Shown here in pieces: positions 54,640 to 62,403 of a stretch of DNA of 64,000 bases; positions within the stretch are counted from its first letter, which is position 1, and every line of letters begins with the position of its first letter. Both the position numbers and the translations under genes were made by a program. The stretch spans positions 1 to 64,000 of the forward strand of contig CANSLJ010000016.1 of NCBI GenBank assembly GCA_947647735.1, written 5' to 3'. The notes beneath the pieces were generated by a model, which saw nothing but the letters and a program-made list of their open reading frames with translations, made no database searches and was not told where the DNA came from. This stretch comes from an uncultured bacterium. GTDB taxonomy: Bacteria > Bacillota > Clostridia > Lachnospirales > Lachnospiraceae.

Positions 54640-55074
54640 TTAAAGCCGAATCCCCATCCCGGACAGCTCCTCCATCACATCGTCCATCTCCTCAAACGAG
54701 GTTTCCATGGACTCATACCGTTCCTTGCTCCAGATCTCCACCTTCGTTCCCACGCCGACGGAAACCACCTCTTTTGTGATACCCGCATACTCCCGGAGTT
54801 TTGCCGGAATCAGGATCCTGCCCTGCCCGTCCGCCTCCAGTTCAGCGGCGCCTGCAAAGAAGAAACGAATGAACTGCCTGCCGTTTTTACTGGTCAATGG
54901 TAAATTTTTAATGCCCTCCTCCACGCGATGCCACTCATCTTCGCCGTAGGCAAACAGACAGCCGTCCAGCCCTTTCGTTACCACGAATTTTTTTCCCAGC
55001 TCATCGCGGAATTTGGAAGGGACGAAAAGCCTGCCTTTTGCATCTGTACTATGGTCATATTCACCCATAAACAT
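54640..55074 (-). CDS. mraZ: division/cell-wall cluster transcriptional repressor MraZ
   Basis: MraZ is an AbrB-like regulator that binds repeats in its own promoter. The 144-residue protein has the two SpoVT-AbrB-type halves: MGEYDHSTDAKGRLFVPSKFR and ELEADGQGRILIPAKLREYA. Each carries the D-x-(K/Q)-GR-(L/I) motif. It opens the division cluster and is separated from rsmH by an inverted-repeat element. Confidence 0.97.
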   Translation of the reverse strand: MFMGEYDHSTDAKGRLFVPSKFRDELGKKFVVTKGLDGCLFAYGEDEWHRVEEGIKNLPLTSKNGRQFIRFFFAGAAELEADGQGRILIPAKLREYAGITKEVVSVGVGTKVEIWSKERYESMETSFEEMDDVMEELSGMGIRL

Positions 55075-55115
55075 GCGGCATCACCTGTTCCGTTTCACCA
55101 CTACTAAACACTTTT

Positions 55116-55170
55116 GCTCCATTTCACTCCACTTTCATGTCATTTTACTCTACTTTCCTTTGTTTGGCAA
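55116..55170 (-). promoter_or_regulatory. mraZ promoter with candidate MraZ boxes
   Basis: TTGCCA (55170-55165) and TAAAAT (55147-55142) are 17 bp apart. Read on the minus strand, GTAGAGT, GTGGAGT and ATGGAGC occur at about 10-bp multiples (21 and 10 bp apart) across and after the -10. MraZ binds such regularly spaced RTGG-type repeats in other bacteria, so autorepression is likely. Confidence 0.7.
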
Positions 55171-55196
55171 GTCCCGGCTCTTCCCCGTAAATGCGT

Positions 55197-55233
55197 AAAA
55201 AAAGACATTTTGTAAGTTTTTTTACAAAATGCC
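55197..55233 (-). terminator. terminator of the sigma/anti-sigma operon
   Basis: On the minus strand GGCATTTTGTAA pairs with TTACAAAATGTC (12 bp, one wobble) across a 6-base loop, followed by TTTTTTT. It ends the operon running from 57498 to 55424. Confidence 0.9.
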
Positions 55234-55423
55234 TTTCTTTTTTCTACCATATCTTGTGTCGGATTTTCTGCCGTCTACAAAATACGCCAAATATTTTTTC
55301 TAAAAATTTTCTAAAAAAAATTTTTATTTTTTATTAACTTATGCATCTTTTTTGTAACATAACCGGTTTTCCATGCCGTTTTCAGGATATTTCCCGCCGG
55401 TCCGGCGTTATCCTCCCTCCTGT

Positions 55424-56974
55424 TTACTTCTGCAGCCGGATATAGCCTTCCAGCCCGTCCCGTATCTCCTGTGCCGTCATGGACTCCGTCTGCCACAGAT
55501 CATTGTTGCTGCCTGCGAGACGGAGCAGGAAATCATTCTCTCTGTCCTTATCCACCACAAAGAGCAACGTATACTCCAGATCCTCCCCTGCTTTCATCTC
55601 CCTGTAGAAAAAGTGGCTCCTCCCCTCGCCGCTCACGTTGACCGCTTTGTCAAAGTAAACCGCGCTGTCATCCATCTGCAGATAATACTCCTCTGACGGT
55701 ACGGGCTCGTAGAAATCCTCCGCCCAGGTGAGAACACCCGCCTCATTCTTCGTCACATACTGTAACGCAAGATCCAGCGCGGCATCCGTATCCTCATAAC
55801 AGTGCACCTTCATATTCACCCGAAGAAATTCCTGCTCTGTTTTTTCCTCGCTGATGATCTCCCCGTTCTTATCGAAATGCTGTCTTGTATAAGGAGAGAG
55901 CGTCTTATCCGCATTCAGCCAGCCGTCAAACCTTGTAAAGTCGAAGAAATCCTCCTCGGCAAATCCCTCCATACTGTTCAAAAATGCATAATCCGTAACA
56001 GTATAGCTGCAGGTATCGTTATAATTGAAGAGTTCTTCTCCCAAAGGTACCATCTTTTCTTCCGGTATCCCCAGCCTCATCAGTTCATCCCAGACCTTCT
56101 GTCCTTCCTGCATGGCGAGTTCCTCGTCCTGTTCTTTCTGCTCTTTTATTGCTTTTTCCTCCTCCGTCTCATAATGCCCGTCCCCGATGCGCTCCACTGT
56201 CAGACTGTCCGCAAATTTCAGAAGTTCCTTCTGATCCAGTCCATACCCTGCCACGATATTCAGCACATATCCCTCACTCTCATTGAACAGGAAGATATAG
56301 GTGTGGCTTCGGTTCTTCTCCGCCTCCTGAAAGGTGATCACATCCGCCGGCATGCCGGAGAGTTCTGTATGTTCCACCTTGTCTATATCGTTTACGGTGA
56401 TCTGATTGTTTATCTTATCCAGTTCCGCTGTCGTATAAACCGGCATAATGGTGATCCATTTCTCGTTTTCACCATAATACTTTCCGTCGCCGTCCTCATC
56501 GCCCGCAAACCCTGCCGGCAGGTATCCCGCTTTTGCCTGATACTCTCCCGGAACAAGTTCATAGTTGAGCGCAAACTCATAGGTGAGGGAATCTCCCTCC
56601 ACACGATCCGTCTTCTGGAAATATACGACTGCCGCATAGACTGCGGAAGGTATGATAATGACCAGCGCCAGGACTGCCGCCACGCTGAGCCAGCTCTTCC
56701 TTCTGCCGGATTTCTTCTTTCGTGATGTACGTGCCCTATTTGAGCCTGCTCTGTCTTTCATCTGCTTTCTTTCTCCTTCCCACATCTGCTTTGCCGCGCT
56801 CTCTCCTGTCCGCTTTCCGGTTTCGCCCCGCGCCTGTTTTTCTTCTCTGTTTCGTATCTGTCTTTCTTCCCTGTCCTGTATCTGTCTGATCTCTCCGCTC
56901 CGTATCAGTTCATATGCCTCCTGCAGTCTGTCCTCCACGATCTGCGGGAGCATCTCTTCTCTGTTATGATTCAT
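55424..56974 (-). CDS. probable membrane anti-sigma factor with DUF4367-like domain
   Basis: The 516-residue protein has a charged cytosolic N-terminus of about 90 residues (glutamate/arginine/lysine-rich), one membrane segment (WLSVAAVLALVIIIPSAVYA) and a large outside part. A stretch with INNQITVNDIDKVEHTELSG and ADVITFQEAEKNRSHTYIFL, then IVAGYGLDQKELLKFADSL, resembles DUF4367. The start overlaps the sigma gene stop by 4 bp, the hallmark of a sigma/anti-sigma pair. The N-terminal part should bind the sigma factor. No zinc-binding anti-sigma motif is visible. Confidence 0.75.
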   Translation of the reverse strand: MNHNREEMLPQIVEDRLQEAYELIRSGEIRQIQDREERQIRNREEKQARGETGKRTGESAAKQMWEGERKQMKDRAGSNRARTSRKKKSGRRKSWLSVAAVLALVIIIPSAVYAAVVYFQKTDRVEGDSLTYEFALNYELVPGEYQAKAGYLPAGFAGDEDGDGKYYGENEKWITIMPVYTTAELDKINNQITVNDIDKVEHTELSGMPADVITFQEAEKNRSHTYIFLFNESEGYVLNIVAGYGLDQKELLKFADSLTVERIGDGHYETEEEKAIKEQKEQDEELAMQEGQKVWDELMRLGIPEEKMVPLGEELFNYNDTCSYTVTDYAFLNSMEGFAEEDFFDFTRFDGWLNADKTLSPYTRQHFDKNGEIISEEKTEQEFLRVNMKVHCYEDTDAALDLALQYVTKNEAGVLTWAEDFYEPVPSEEYYLQMDDSAVYFDKAVNVSGEGRSHFFYREMKAGEDLEYTLLFVVDKDRENDFLLRLAGSNNDLWQTESMTAQEIRDGLEGYIRLQK

Positions 56975-57498
56975 CTGCGCCCTCCCTTTTCCCGGTCTTC
57001 CGCCATCTCGCTGCGCAACACCTCACGGCCGCGCTTCAAGCGGGTTACAATGGTGCTCTCCTTCATTTCCATGCAGTCCGCGATCTCCCTCACCTTCATG
57101 CCGTACACATAATATAAGGTAAAAATACTGCGATCCTGCTCCTTCAACGGTTCGATCATCTCCTGAAACTCCAAAATCTCCCCTCCCGAGGCCTGTTCCG
57201 CCTGCTCCGGTATCTCTGCCGTCAGTATGCTCCTGTTCTGCCTTTTCAATATATCCTTACAGTTGTTGATCAGGATACGGATCATCCATGTCTTAAAATA
57301 ACCGTCCTGCTTCAGGGAACCTATCTTTTCATAGCAGTTGAGGACCGTTTCCGCCATCGCATCCGCCGCATCCGCCTCATCTCTCAGAAAGCCTCTGGAA
57401 ACTTTGTACATGTTCTGCTTGTTCGCTTCGATCAATTCTATAAAGGCTTCCGCATCGCCTTCTTTTGCTCTTTTCACAAGATGCTCCACCTGCTTCAT
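56971..57498 (-). CDS. ECF-type RNA polymerase sigma factor
   Basis: The 175-residue protein has region 2 (NMYKVSRGFLRDEADAADAM, then YFKTWMIRILINNCKDILKR) and region 4 (KEQDRSIFTLYYVYGMKVRE, IADCMEMKESTIVTRLKRGR), without regions 1 and 3, as in ECF sigma factors; the size and partner resemble the SigV-like ECF30 group. AAAGGAG abuts the ATG at 57498 with no spacer, so GTG at codon 4 (57489), 9 bases after GGAG, may be the real start. An ECF-like promoter lies just upstream. Confidence 0.9.
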   Translation of the reverse strand: MKQVEHLVKRAKEGDAEAFIELIEANKQNMYKVSRGFLRDEADAADAMAETVLNCYEKIGSLKQDGYFKTWMIRILINNCKDILKRQNRSILTAEIPEQAEQASGGEILEFQEMIEPLKEQDRSIFTLYYVYGMKVREIADCMEMKESTIVTRLKRGREVLRSEMAEDREKGGRR

Positions 57499-57547
57499 CT
57501 CCTTTCATCTGTAGGAAGATTCCGGAATTTTCTTCACTTCTGTCTAT

Positions 57548-57576
57548 TAGACGCACAACATTACAAAAATATTGCA
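57548..57576 (-). promoter_or_regulatory. candidate autoregulated ECF promoter
   Basis: On the minus strand TGCAAT (57576-57571) and CGTCTA (57553-57548), 17 bp apart, followed by ATAGA. The -10 CGTCTA is typical of SigV/ECF30-type promoters. It lies 50 bp before the sigma gene start. Confidence 0.6.
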
Positions 57577-57725
57577 TAGATCCATAAATTTTTTAAATTA
57601 TCATCAAATGTTATGAACAGTTGACAGATTGCCCATAAAGGTTGGTTGCCAAAAAACACCGTATCTGTAATACTGGTCCTGTGGCCACAAAATAAATATA
57701 AACCTGAAAATGAGGAGAATGACAT

Positions 57726-58097
57726 ATGAACTTTAATGAAAAACTGATCAATTTAAGAAAAACAAAGGGATTGTCACAGGAGGAACTGGGGGCGGAACTG
57801 AAAGTCTCCCGCCAGACGATCTCAAAATGGGAATCATGCCAGTCCTATCCTGATTTCCAGCGCCTTGTCCTTTTAAGCGACTATTTCGGCTTAACACTGG
57901 ATGAACTGGTAAAAGATATCGATGTGCAGGAAGTTCGGGAAAAAAATATGAATAGCGAAAAGATCGACTCCATCTACCAGGATGTAAACAGAGCGAAAAA
58001 TATTTTTAAATGGTGGTTGATCGGTCTGGGAACAGCCGCCGGCATTGTATTTCTACTGCTGCTTTACTTTTTTATCATGGCGACATTTGTCTGGTAA
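57726..58097 (+). CDS. XRE-family regulator with C-terminal membrane segment
   Basis: The 123-residue protein has an N-terminal helix-turn-helix (INLRKTKGLSQEELGAELKV, SRQTISKWESCQSYPDFQRL) and ends with a hydrophobic segment (WWLIGLGTAAGIVFLLLLYF), so the DNA-binding domain is tethered to the membrane. It diverges from the ECF sigma operon across 227 bp. A GAGGAG site precedes the ATG. Membrane-attached XRE proteins of this build are common in clostridia and may sense envelope state, but the target is unknown. Confidence 0.85.
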   Translation: MNFNEKLINLRKTKGLSQEELGAELKVSRQTISKWESCQSYPDFQRLVLLSDYFGLTLDELVKDIDVQEVREKNMNSEKIDSIYQDVNRAKNIFKWWLIGLGTAAGIVFLLLLYFFIMATFVW

Positions 58098-58159
58098 ATG
58101 CTCTTTTTCAGAGCATCATTTATCCGGTTCTGCGGATGACTGACTGCTGTCATGATCAG

Positions 58160-58189
58160 GGAGCGGTAAACCTGTGTGCTTACCGCTCC
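58160..58189. terminator. hairpin between convergent genes
   Basis: GGAGCGGTAA and TTACCGCTCC form a perfect 10-bp stem across a 10-base loop, between the XRE gene and the nuclease gene. Neither side has a strong T-run, so it may be a weak bidirectional terminator. Confidence 0.5.
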
Positions 58190-58234
58190 TTATGATCTCG
58201 CGAATTCACAATAAACCGGATATTGGGGCAACCC

Positions 58235-59110
58235 TCAATACTTCTGTTCCCAGTCAGCAGATAATTTCTCATAAACCTTATCGCTGTCGTATTCAGGCGC
58301 AAATTCTTCCAGCATATCACAGATCGGAGCGATCACCTCCATTTCTTCTTCCAATTCCTCCGCTATCTCTTCCGGTGTCTTATTCTTTCGCAGCTTTTTG
58401 CAGACCAACAGAATCAGTTTATCCTGTGCGCCGTCCGCTCTGGAATATGCCAGTTCTTCCCATCTCAGCATATATTTTACCCCCGCTTTTTCCGACTTTC
58501 TGATCTGGCGGATCTTTTTATGAATCCGCTTGATTAATTTGCTCTCTGAACGTTCCGCCATTTCATCTGTTGTTTTCGAAATATATTCCATGAAATCCAA
58601 AAACTCCTGAGAAAAGGCTTCTCTGTTCGTCCCGTTTGTATTAATAAATATCCTGACTGCGCCATCACCGATCTTTAAATCAGGACATTCCCGGCACACT
58701 CCCTCAAAAGTATACCTGTACAATCCTCTTCCAAAGATATCAAAAGGCGCAATTAAAATAAAACAGCTCTCATTTAACAGATTAAAATCCATACTTCCCG
58801 GTTCCAATAAAGAGACATCCAGCTGTGCCTGACAATACCGGCTTCTCCTGATCAGGTTTCTGGTGTCGCTCTTCTGCATTTCCGTGTGATAGAGCCTTTT
58901 ATCAACATCCATCGCTATCACGTCCAGCCTGACCTGACGCAGCTCCGGTGATACCCGCAACTCCTTCTCGGTTTCCGGCCTTCCCAGAATTTCCACCTCA
59001 TTTTCCAGCAGAATACTGAGTACCGCCTGATAGGTTTCCCTATCCTCCATTGCTTCATCGAACAAAAACCTGTCCAGCAGATTTAACCTCTCCAGTTTTG
59101 TGTTTACCAT
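58235..59110 (-). CDS. Rpn-family PD-(D/E)XK nuclease (putative transposase-like)
   Basis: The 291-residue protein starts at ATG 59110 behind AAAGGAGG. The N-terminal part carries the nuclease core: FLFDEAMEDRETYQAVLSIL, then VRLDVIAMDVDKRLYHTEMQ with the D and ExQ of the PD-(D/E)XK fold. GLYRYTFEGVCRECPDLKIG and the C-terminal helical region follow. Rpn proteins promote RecA-independent recombination in E. coli; in clostridia they occur in many copies and were once labelled PDDEXK transposases. No inverted repeats flank the gene. Confidence 0.85.
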   Translation of the reverse strand: MVNTKLERLNLLDRFLFDEAMEDRETYQAVLSILLENEVEILGRPETEKELRVSPELRQVRLDVIAMDVDKRLYHTEMQKSDTRNLIRRSRYCQAQLDVSLLEPGSMDFNLLNESCFILIAPFDIFGRGLYRYTFEGVCRECPDLKIGDGAVRIFINTNGTNREAFSQEFLDFMEYISKTTDEMAERSESKLIKRIHKKIRQIRKSEKAGVKYMLRWEELAYSRADGAQDKLILLVCKKLRKNKTPEEIAEELEEEMEVIAPICDMLEEFAPEYDSDKVYEKLSADWEQKY

Positions 59111-59525
59111 ACGTATTTTCCTCCTTTGTACAGGAAACACAAACCTTTGACCGGAAAACATCCAAACATCCTGTCTGCATTAACCCCTCTCCGTTCCACA
59201 TCCCGTTCCCTGCATTTTTAATTTTATTGTGAAAAGCAGGATTTCAAGAATAAGAACAGATATGTCTTAGAGATACAGCAATGCTGCTAAACAGGTCTTC
59301 GCCCAAAGAAATCTTATGCTTTTTTTCAGTTTATCAGATACTATTTTAAATTGCAACTATATTTATCATATTTATTGTGAAACTTTACAGTCATCTTTAT
59401 GCGGCAGATTTTGAGGGCGTATACTCAACAACCTGAAAATTTTTTATATTCCATAAAAGAGAATTGATTTACCGCCGGAAAAGAGCTACAGTATACTGTA
59501 AGAATCACATCACAGGAGACTTACT
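59111..59525. other. 415-bp intergenic region between divergent genes
   Basis: The stretch holds the leaders of the nuclease and the MATE gene. Apart from the palindrome at 59487-59500 and the ribosome site AGGAGA before 59526, it is AT-rich with no ORF, RNA gene or repeat that I can support. Confidence 0.6.
59487..59500 (+). promoter_or_regulatory. palindrome over the -10 of the MATE gene
   Basis: TACAGTATACTGTA is a perfect 14-bp palindrome containing TATACT, a plausible -10, with TTTACC 18 bp upstream as -35. The ATG lies 26 bp downstream. A repressor dimer bound here would block the promoter. No regulator gene is adjacent. Confidence 0.55.
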
Positions 59526-60917
59526 ATGATACATTTACATAAAACAGCCAAAGAAAAAAACACCTCCAACGTACTGGATATGACAACGGGAAATCCCTAC
59601 TCCCTGATGCTCAGTTTTACCATGCCCATCTTTTTAAGCCAGGTGTTCCAGCAGTTATACAATACGGCGGACGCTTTTATCGTTGGAAAATATCTGGGCA
59701 CGAACGCACTGGCGGCAGTCACCTCGTCCGGAAACCTGATCTTTCTTCTGGTCAGCTTCTTTATGGGACTGGCTATGGGCGGCGGCGTGGTCATCTCCAG
59801 ATACTTCGGCGCAAAGGATGAAACACAGGTATCCCGCTCCGTACATACGATGATGGCTTTCGGGCTTGTCAGCGGCCTGCTGCTCACCGTGATCGGTGTG
59901 GCGTTTACGCCCGTTTTCCTGAAATGGATGCAGACAGATCCGGAAGTCATGCCGGAAGCCATCGAGTATTTCCGTTATTATTTTCTCGGCGCCATCGCCA
60001 TGGTCATGTACAATGTGTGCCGCAGCATCATGAATGCGTTAGGAGACAGCAAACGCCCGCTGTACTACCTGATCTTTTCTTCTATTATCAATATTTTACT
60101 GGACCTTCTTTTTATCGGCGGTTTTCACTGGGGCGTCTGGGCAGCCGCTGTCGCCACCGTGATATCCCAGGCGGCAAGCGTGGTCCTCTGTATGATCTAT
60201 CTGCTCCGCAAGGGCAATATCTATACTGTGGAGCTGCGCAGCATCCGCTTCCATAAAGAGATCCTGTTTGAGATCATCCATTACGGGCTTCCCTCCGGCG
60301 TGCAGAATTCCGTTATCGCCTTTGCCAACGTCATTGTGCAGTCCCAGATCAATTCCTTCGGAAAGCTCGCCATGGCGGGCTACGGCGTCCACGCCAAAAT
60401 AGAAGGCTTTGTATTTTTGCCTGTGACGAGCTTCAACATGGCGGCAACCACCTTTATCAGCCAGAACCTCGGTGCAAGACAGTATGACCGTGCAAAAAAA
60501 GGCGCACGCTTTTCGATCCTTGCCGCCGTGCTGATGGCGGAGGCGATCGGCATCATATACTATATCTTCGCCCCTCAGTTTATCGGTATATTTGACAACG
60601 ATCCGGGCGTGGTCACATATGGCGTGACACAGGCCCGGATCGTTGCGCTGTTTTATTTTCTTCTCGCTTTTTCTCACTCTATCGCCGCCGTATGCCGGGG
60701 CGCCGGGAAAGCCTTTGTACCGATGATCATCATGCTCTCCGTCTGGTGCGTGCTGCGGATCAGCTATATCATCACCGTCATGAAGCTGTTTGGTGAGATC
60801 AGATATGTCTTCTGGGCCTACCCGCTGACATGGACGATCAGTTCAGTGATCTACCTGTTCTATTATCTGTTTTCCGACTGGGTACACGGATTTGAGAAGA
60901 AAAAAGCTGATCACTGA
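59526..60917 (+). CDS. MATE family efflux transporter
   Basis: The 463-residue protein has twelve predicted membrane segments in two related halves. The first half begins PYSLMLSFTMPIFLSQVFQQ with LYNTADAFIVGKYLG, followed by SFFMGLAMGGGVVISRYFGA; the second half has LPSGVQNSVIAFANVIVQSQ and FNMAATTFISQNLGARQYDR. These match the NorM/DinF-like clostridial subgroup, which exports cationic drugs or metabolites using Na+ or H+. The start follows AGGAGA. Its 3' end overlaps the convergent reductase gene by 7 bp. Confidence 0.92.
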   Translation: MIHLHKTAKEKNTSNVLDMTTGNPYSLMLSFTMPIFLSQVFQQLYNTADAFIVGKYLGTNALAAVTSSGNLIFLLVSFFMGLAMGGGVVISRYFGAKDETQVSRSVHTMMAFGLVSGLLLTVIGVAFTPVFLKWMQTDPEVMPEAIEYFRYYFLGAIAMVMYNVCRSIMNALGDSKRPLYYLIFSSIINILLDLLFIGGFHWGVWAAAVATVISQAASVVLCMIYLLRKGNIYTVELRSIRFHKEILFEIIHYGLPSGVQNSVIAFANVIVQSQINSFGKLAMAGYGVHAKIEGFVFLPVTSFNMAATTFISQNLGARQYDRAKKGARFSILAAVLMAEAIGIIYYIFAPQFIGIFDNDPGVVTYGVTQARIVALFYFLLAFSHSIAAVCRGAGKAFVPMIIMLSVWCVLRISYIITVMKLFGEIRYVFWAYPLTWTISSVIYLFYYLFSDWVHGFEKKKADH

Positions 60918-62047
60918 TCTCCCTGCAGCCTCCCGGCGAAATCCTTCATCGCCTCGGATATCCTGATCCCCTGCGGGCATACCTTCTCACAGCTCCGGCA
61001 TCCCACACAGGCTGTGGGGCGTTTTTCCTCAGGTATCGTGGCTATGACCATCGGTGCCAGAAATCCGCCGCCGGTGAAACAATGCTCATTGTACATACTG
61101 ATCAGCGTCGGGATATCCAATCCCATAGGACAATGGCTTGTGCAGTATTTGCACGCCGTACAGGGAAGGGAGCCGTCCAGCAGATCCTTCACTACCAGAA
61201 GAAGTTCCTGCATTTCTCTTTCATTTAACGGTTTTTCTGTCTCAAAGGTTTTGATATTTTCCTGCAGCTGCTCAAAATCCGACATCCCGGAAAGGACCAT
61301 CTTCACCTGTGGCAATGTCTGAATGAACCGGAACGCCCACGCCGGAACCTTTTCATCCGGGCGCAGCTCTGTCAGTCTCGCCTCATCCTTCTTGGGCAGT
61401 TTTGCCAGCCTGCCGCCCCGCAGCGGTTCCATCACCCAGACAGGGATCCCGTACTCTTCCAAAAGCTTTACCTTGCCCTCCGCATCCTGGAAGGACCAGT
61501 CAAGATAGTTGAGCTGTATCTGGCAGAATTCCATATGGTCGCCGTATTTTTCCAGAAAACGCCTCATCACTTCACAGCTTCCATGTGCCGAAAAGCCCAG
61601 ATGCCGTATCCTGCCGTTCTCCTTCTGCTTTGTCAGATATGTATCGATACCGTATTTCTCATCCAGATAGGCATCGATGTTCATCTCGCAGACATTGTGA
61701 ACCAGATAAAAATCAAAATATTCCACGCCGCACTTCTCAAGCTGTTTTTCAAAGATCTCCTCCACCTTCGGCATATTGGACAGATCATACCCCGGAAACT
61801 TCGTCGCCAGATAAAAGCTGTCCCGCGGATATCTGGAAAGCGCTTTTCCCATCACAGTCTCCGAATTGCCCTCATGGTAACCCCAGGCGGTATCATAGTA
61901 GTTGATGCCCTGTTCCATGGCATAATCCACCATTTTCTCCGTCGCCTCCACATCAATTTTCGCATTATCCCCGTCCAGTACCGGAAGGCGCATCGCCCCG
62001 AACCCCAGCGCAGACAGTTTCATGTCCTGAAATTCTCTCGTAACCAT
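60911..62047 (-). CDS. aldo/keto reductase with C-terminal iron-sulfur domain
   Basis: The 378-residue protein has an aldo/keto reductase barrel (LSALGFGAMRLPVLDG, the catalytic aspartate and tyrosine in YYDTAWGYHEG, lysine in LATKFPG, histidine in FYLVHNV). A ferredoxin-like end follows with two clusters, CTACKYCTSHCPMG and CVGCRSCEKVCPQG. Such fusions are common in anaerobes and probably pass electrons between ferredoxin and a carbonyl substrate or NAD(P)H. The substrate is unknown. Start ATG 62047 follows GAGGAGG. Confidence 0.92.
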   Translation of the reverse strand: MVTREFQDMKLSALGFGAMRLPVLDGDNAKIDVEATEKMVDYAMEQGINYYDTAWGYHEGNSETVMGKALSRYPRDSFYLATKFPGYDLSNMPKVEEIFEKQLEKCGVEYFDFYLVHNVCEMNIDAYLDEKYGIDTYLTKQKENGRIRHLGFSAHGSCEVMRRFLEKYGDHMEFCQIQLNYLDWSFQDAEGKVKLLEEYGIPVWVMEPLRGGRLAKLPKKDEARLTELRPDEKVPAWAFRFIQTLPQVKMVLSGMSDFEQLQENIKTFETEKPLNEREMQELLLVVKDLLDGSLPCTACKYCTSHCPMGLDIPTLISMYNEHCFTGGGFLAPMVIATIPEEKRPTACVGCRSCEKVCPQGIRISEAMKDFAGRLQGDQ

Positions 62048-62403
62048 ACATATACCTCCTCAATTTATCCTCAACTTATTTTTTTACGAGTTTGCGGCAA
62101 AGTTTACTTTGCATGAGCAATTATCCCGCAATGTGAGCGAAGCTCACTGTTTTATTGTATACGCTATCGGGAAAAAACACAAATATCTTTTTTTCCATAT
62201 TTGGCACAATGCCGAAAAAGCCCCTGAAATCCACCGTAAAATCTGTAAGTTGACGTTTGCCTTTTCCCCTTTCATCTGTTAGAATCAGTCTGAACATGCA
62301 GGAAATACAATACACATTTTCGCATATACTGACAAGGAAACCGAAACACATTTTACAATAAACGACTCCCGTCGTTTCCCACAACAATCAGGAGGCTATA
62401 GAT
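62048..62403. other. 356-bp intergenic region between divergent genes
   Basis: This gap separates the reductase from the BMP-type gene. It contains the hairpin element at 62093-62148 and the AGGAGG ribosome site before 62404. A minus-strand open frame at 62121-62387 has no ribosome site or family features and is not accepted as a gene. Confidence 0.6.
62093..62148. repeat. tandem hairpin element upstream of the reductase gene
   Basis: TTGCGG and CCGCAA (62093-62098, 62127-62132) enclose a GCAAAG-TTTA-CTTTGC hairpin (62098-62113). Directly after comes GTGAGC-GAA-GCTCAC (62134-62148). The set resembles extragenic palindromic repeats that recur in Lachnospiraceae genomes, though I see only one copy here. 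Confidence 0.55.

Noticed and set aside
58235..59110. Insertion sequence carrying the Rpn-type gene
   Set aside because: No terminal inverted repeats or target duplications flank it; the family name putative transposase is historical.
62121..62387. 88-codon minus-strand frame
   Set aside because: No ribosome site, cysteine/phenylalanine-rich, and it covers the hairpin element and the BMP leader.
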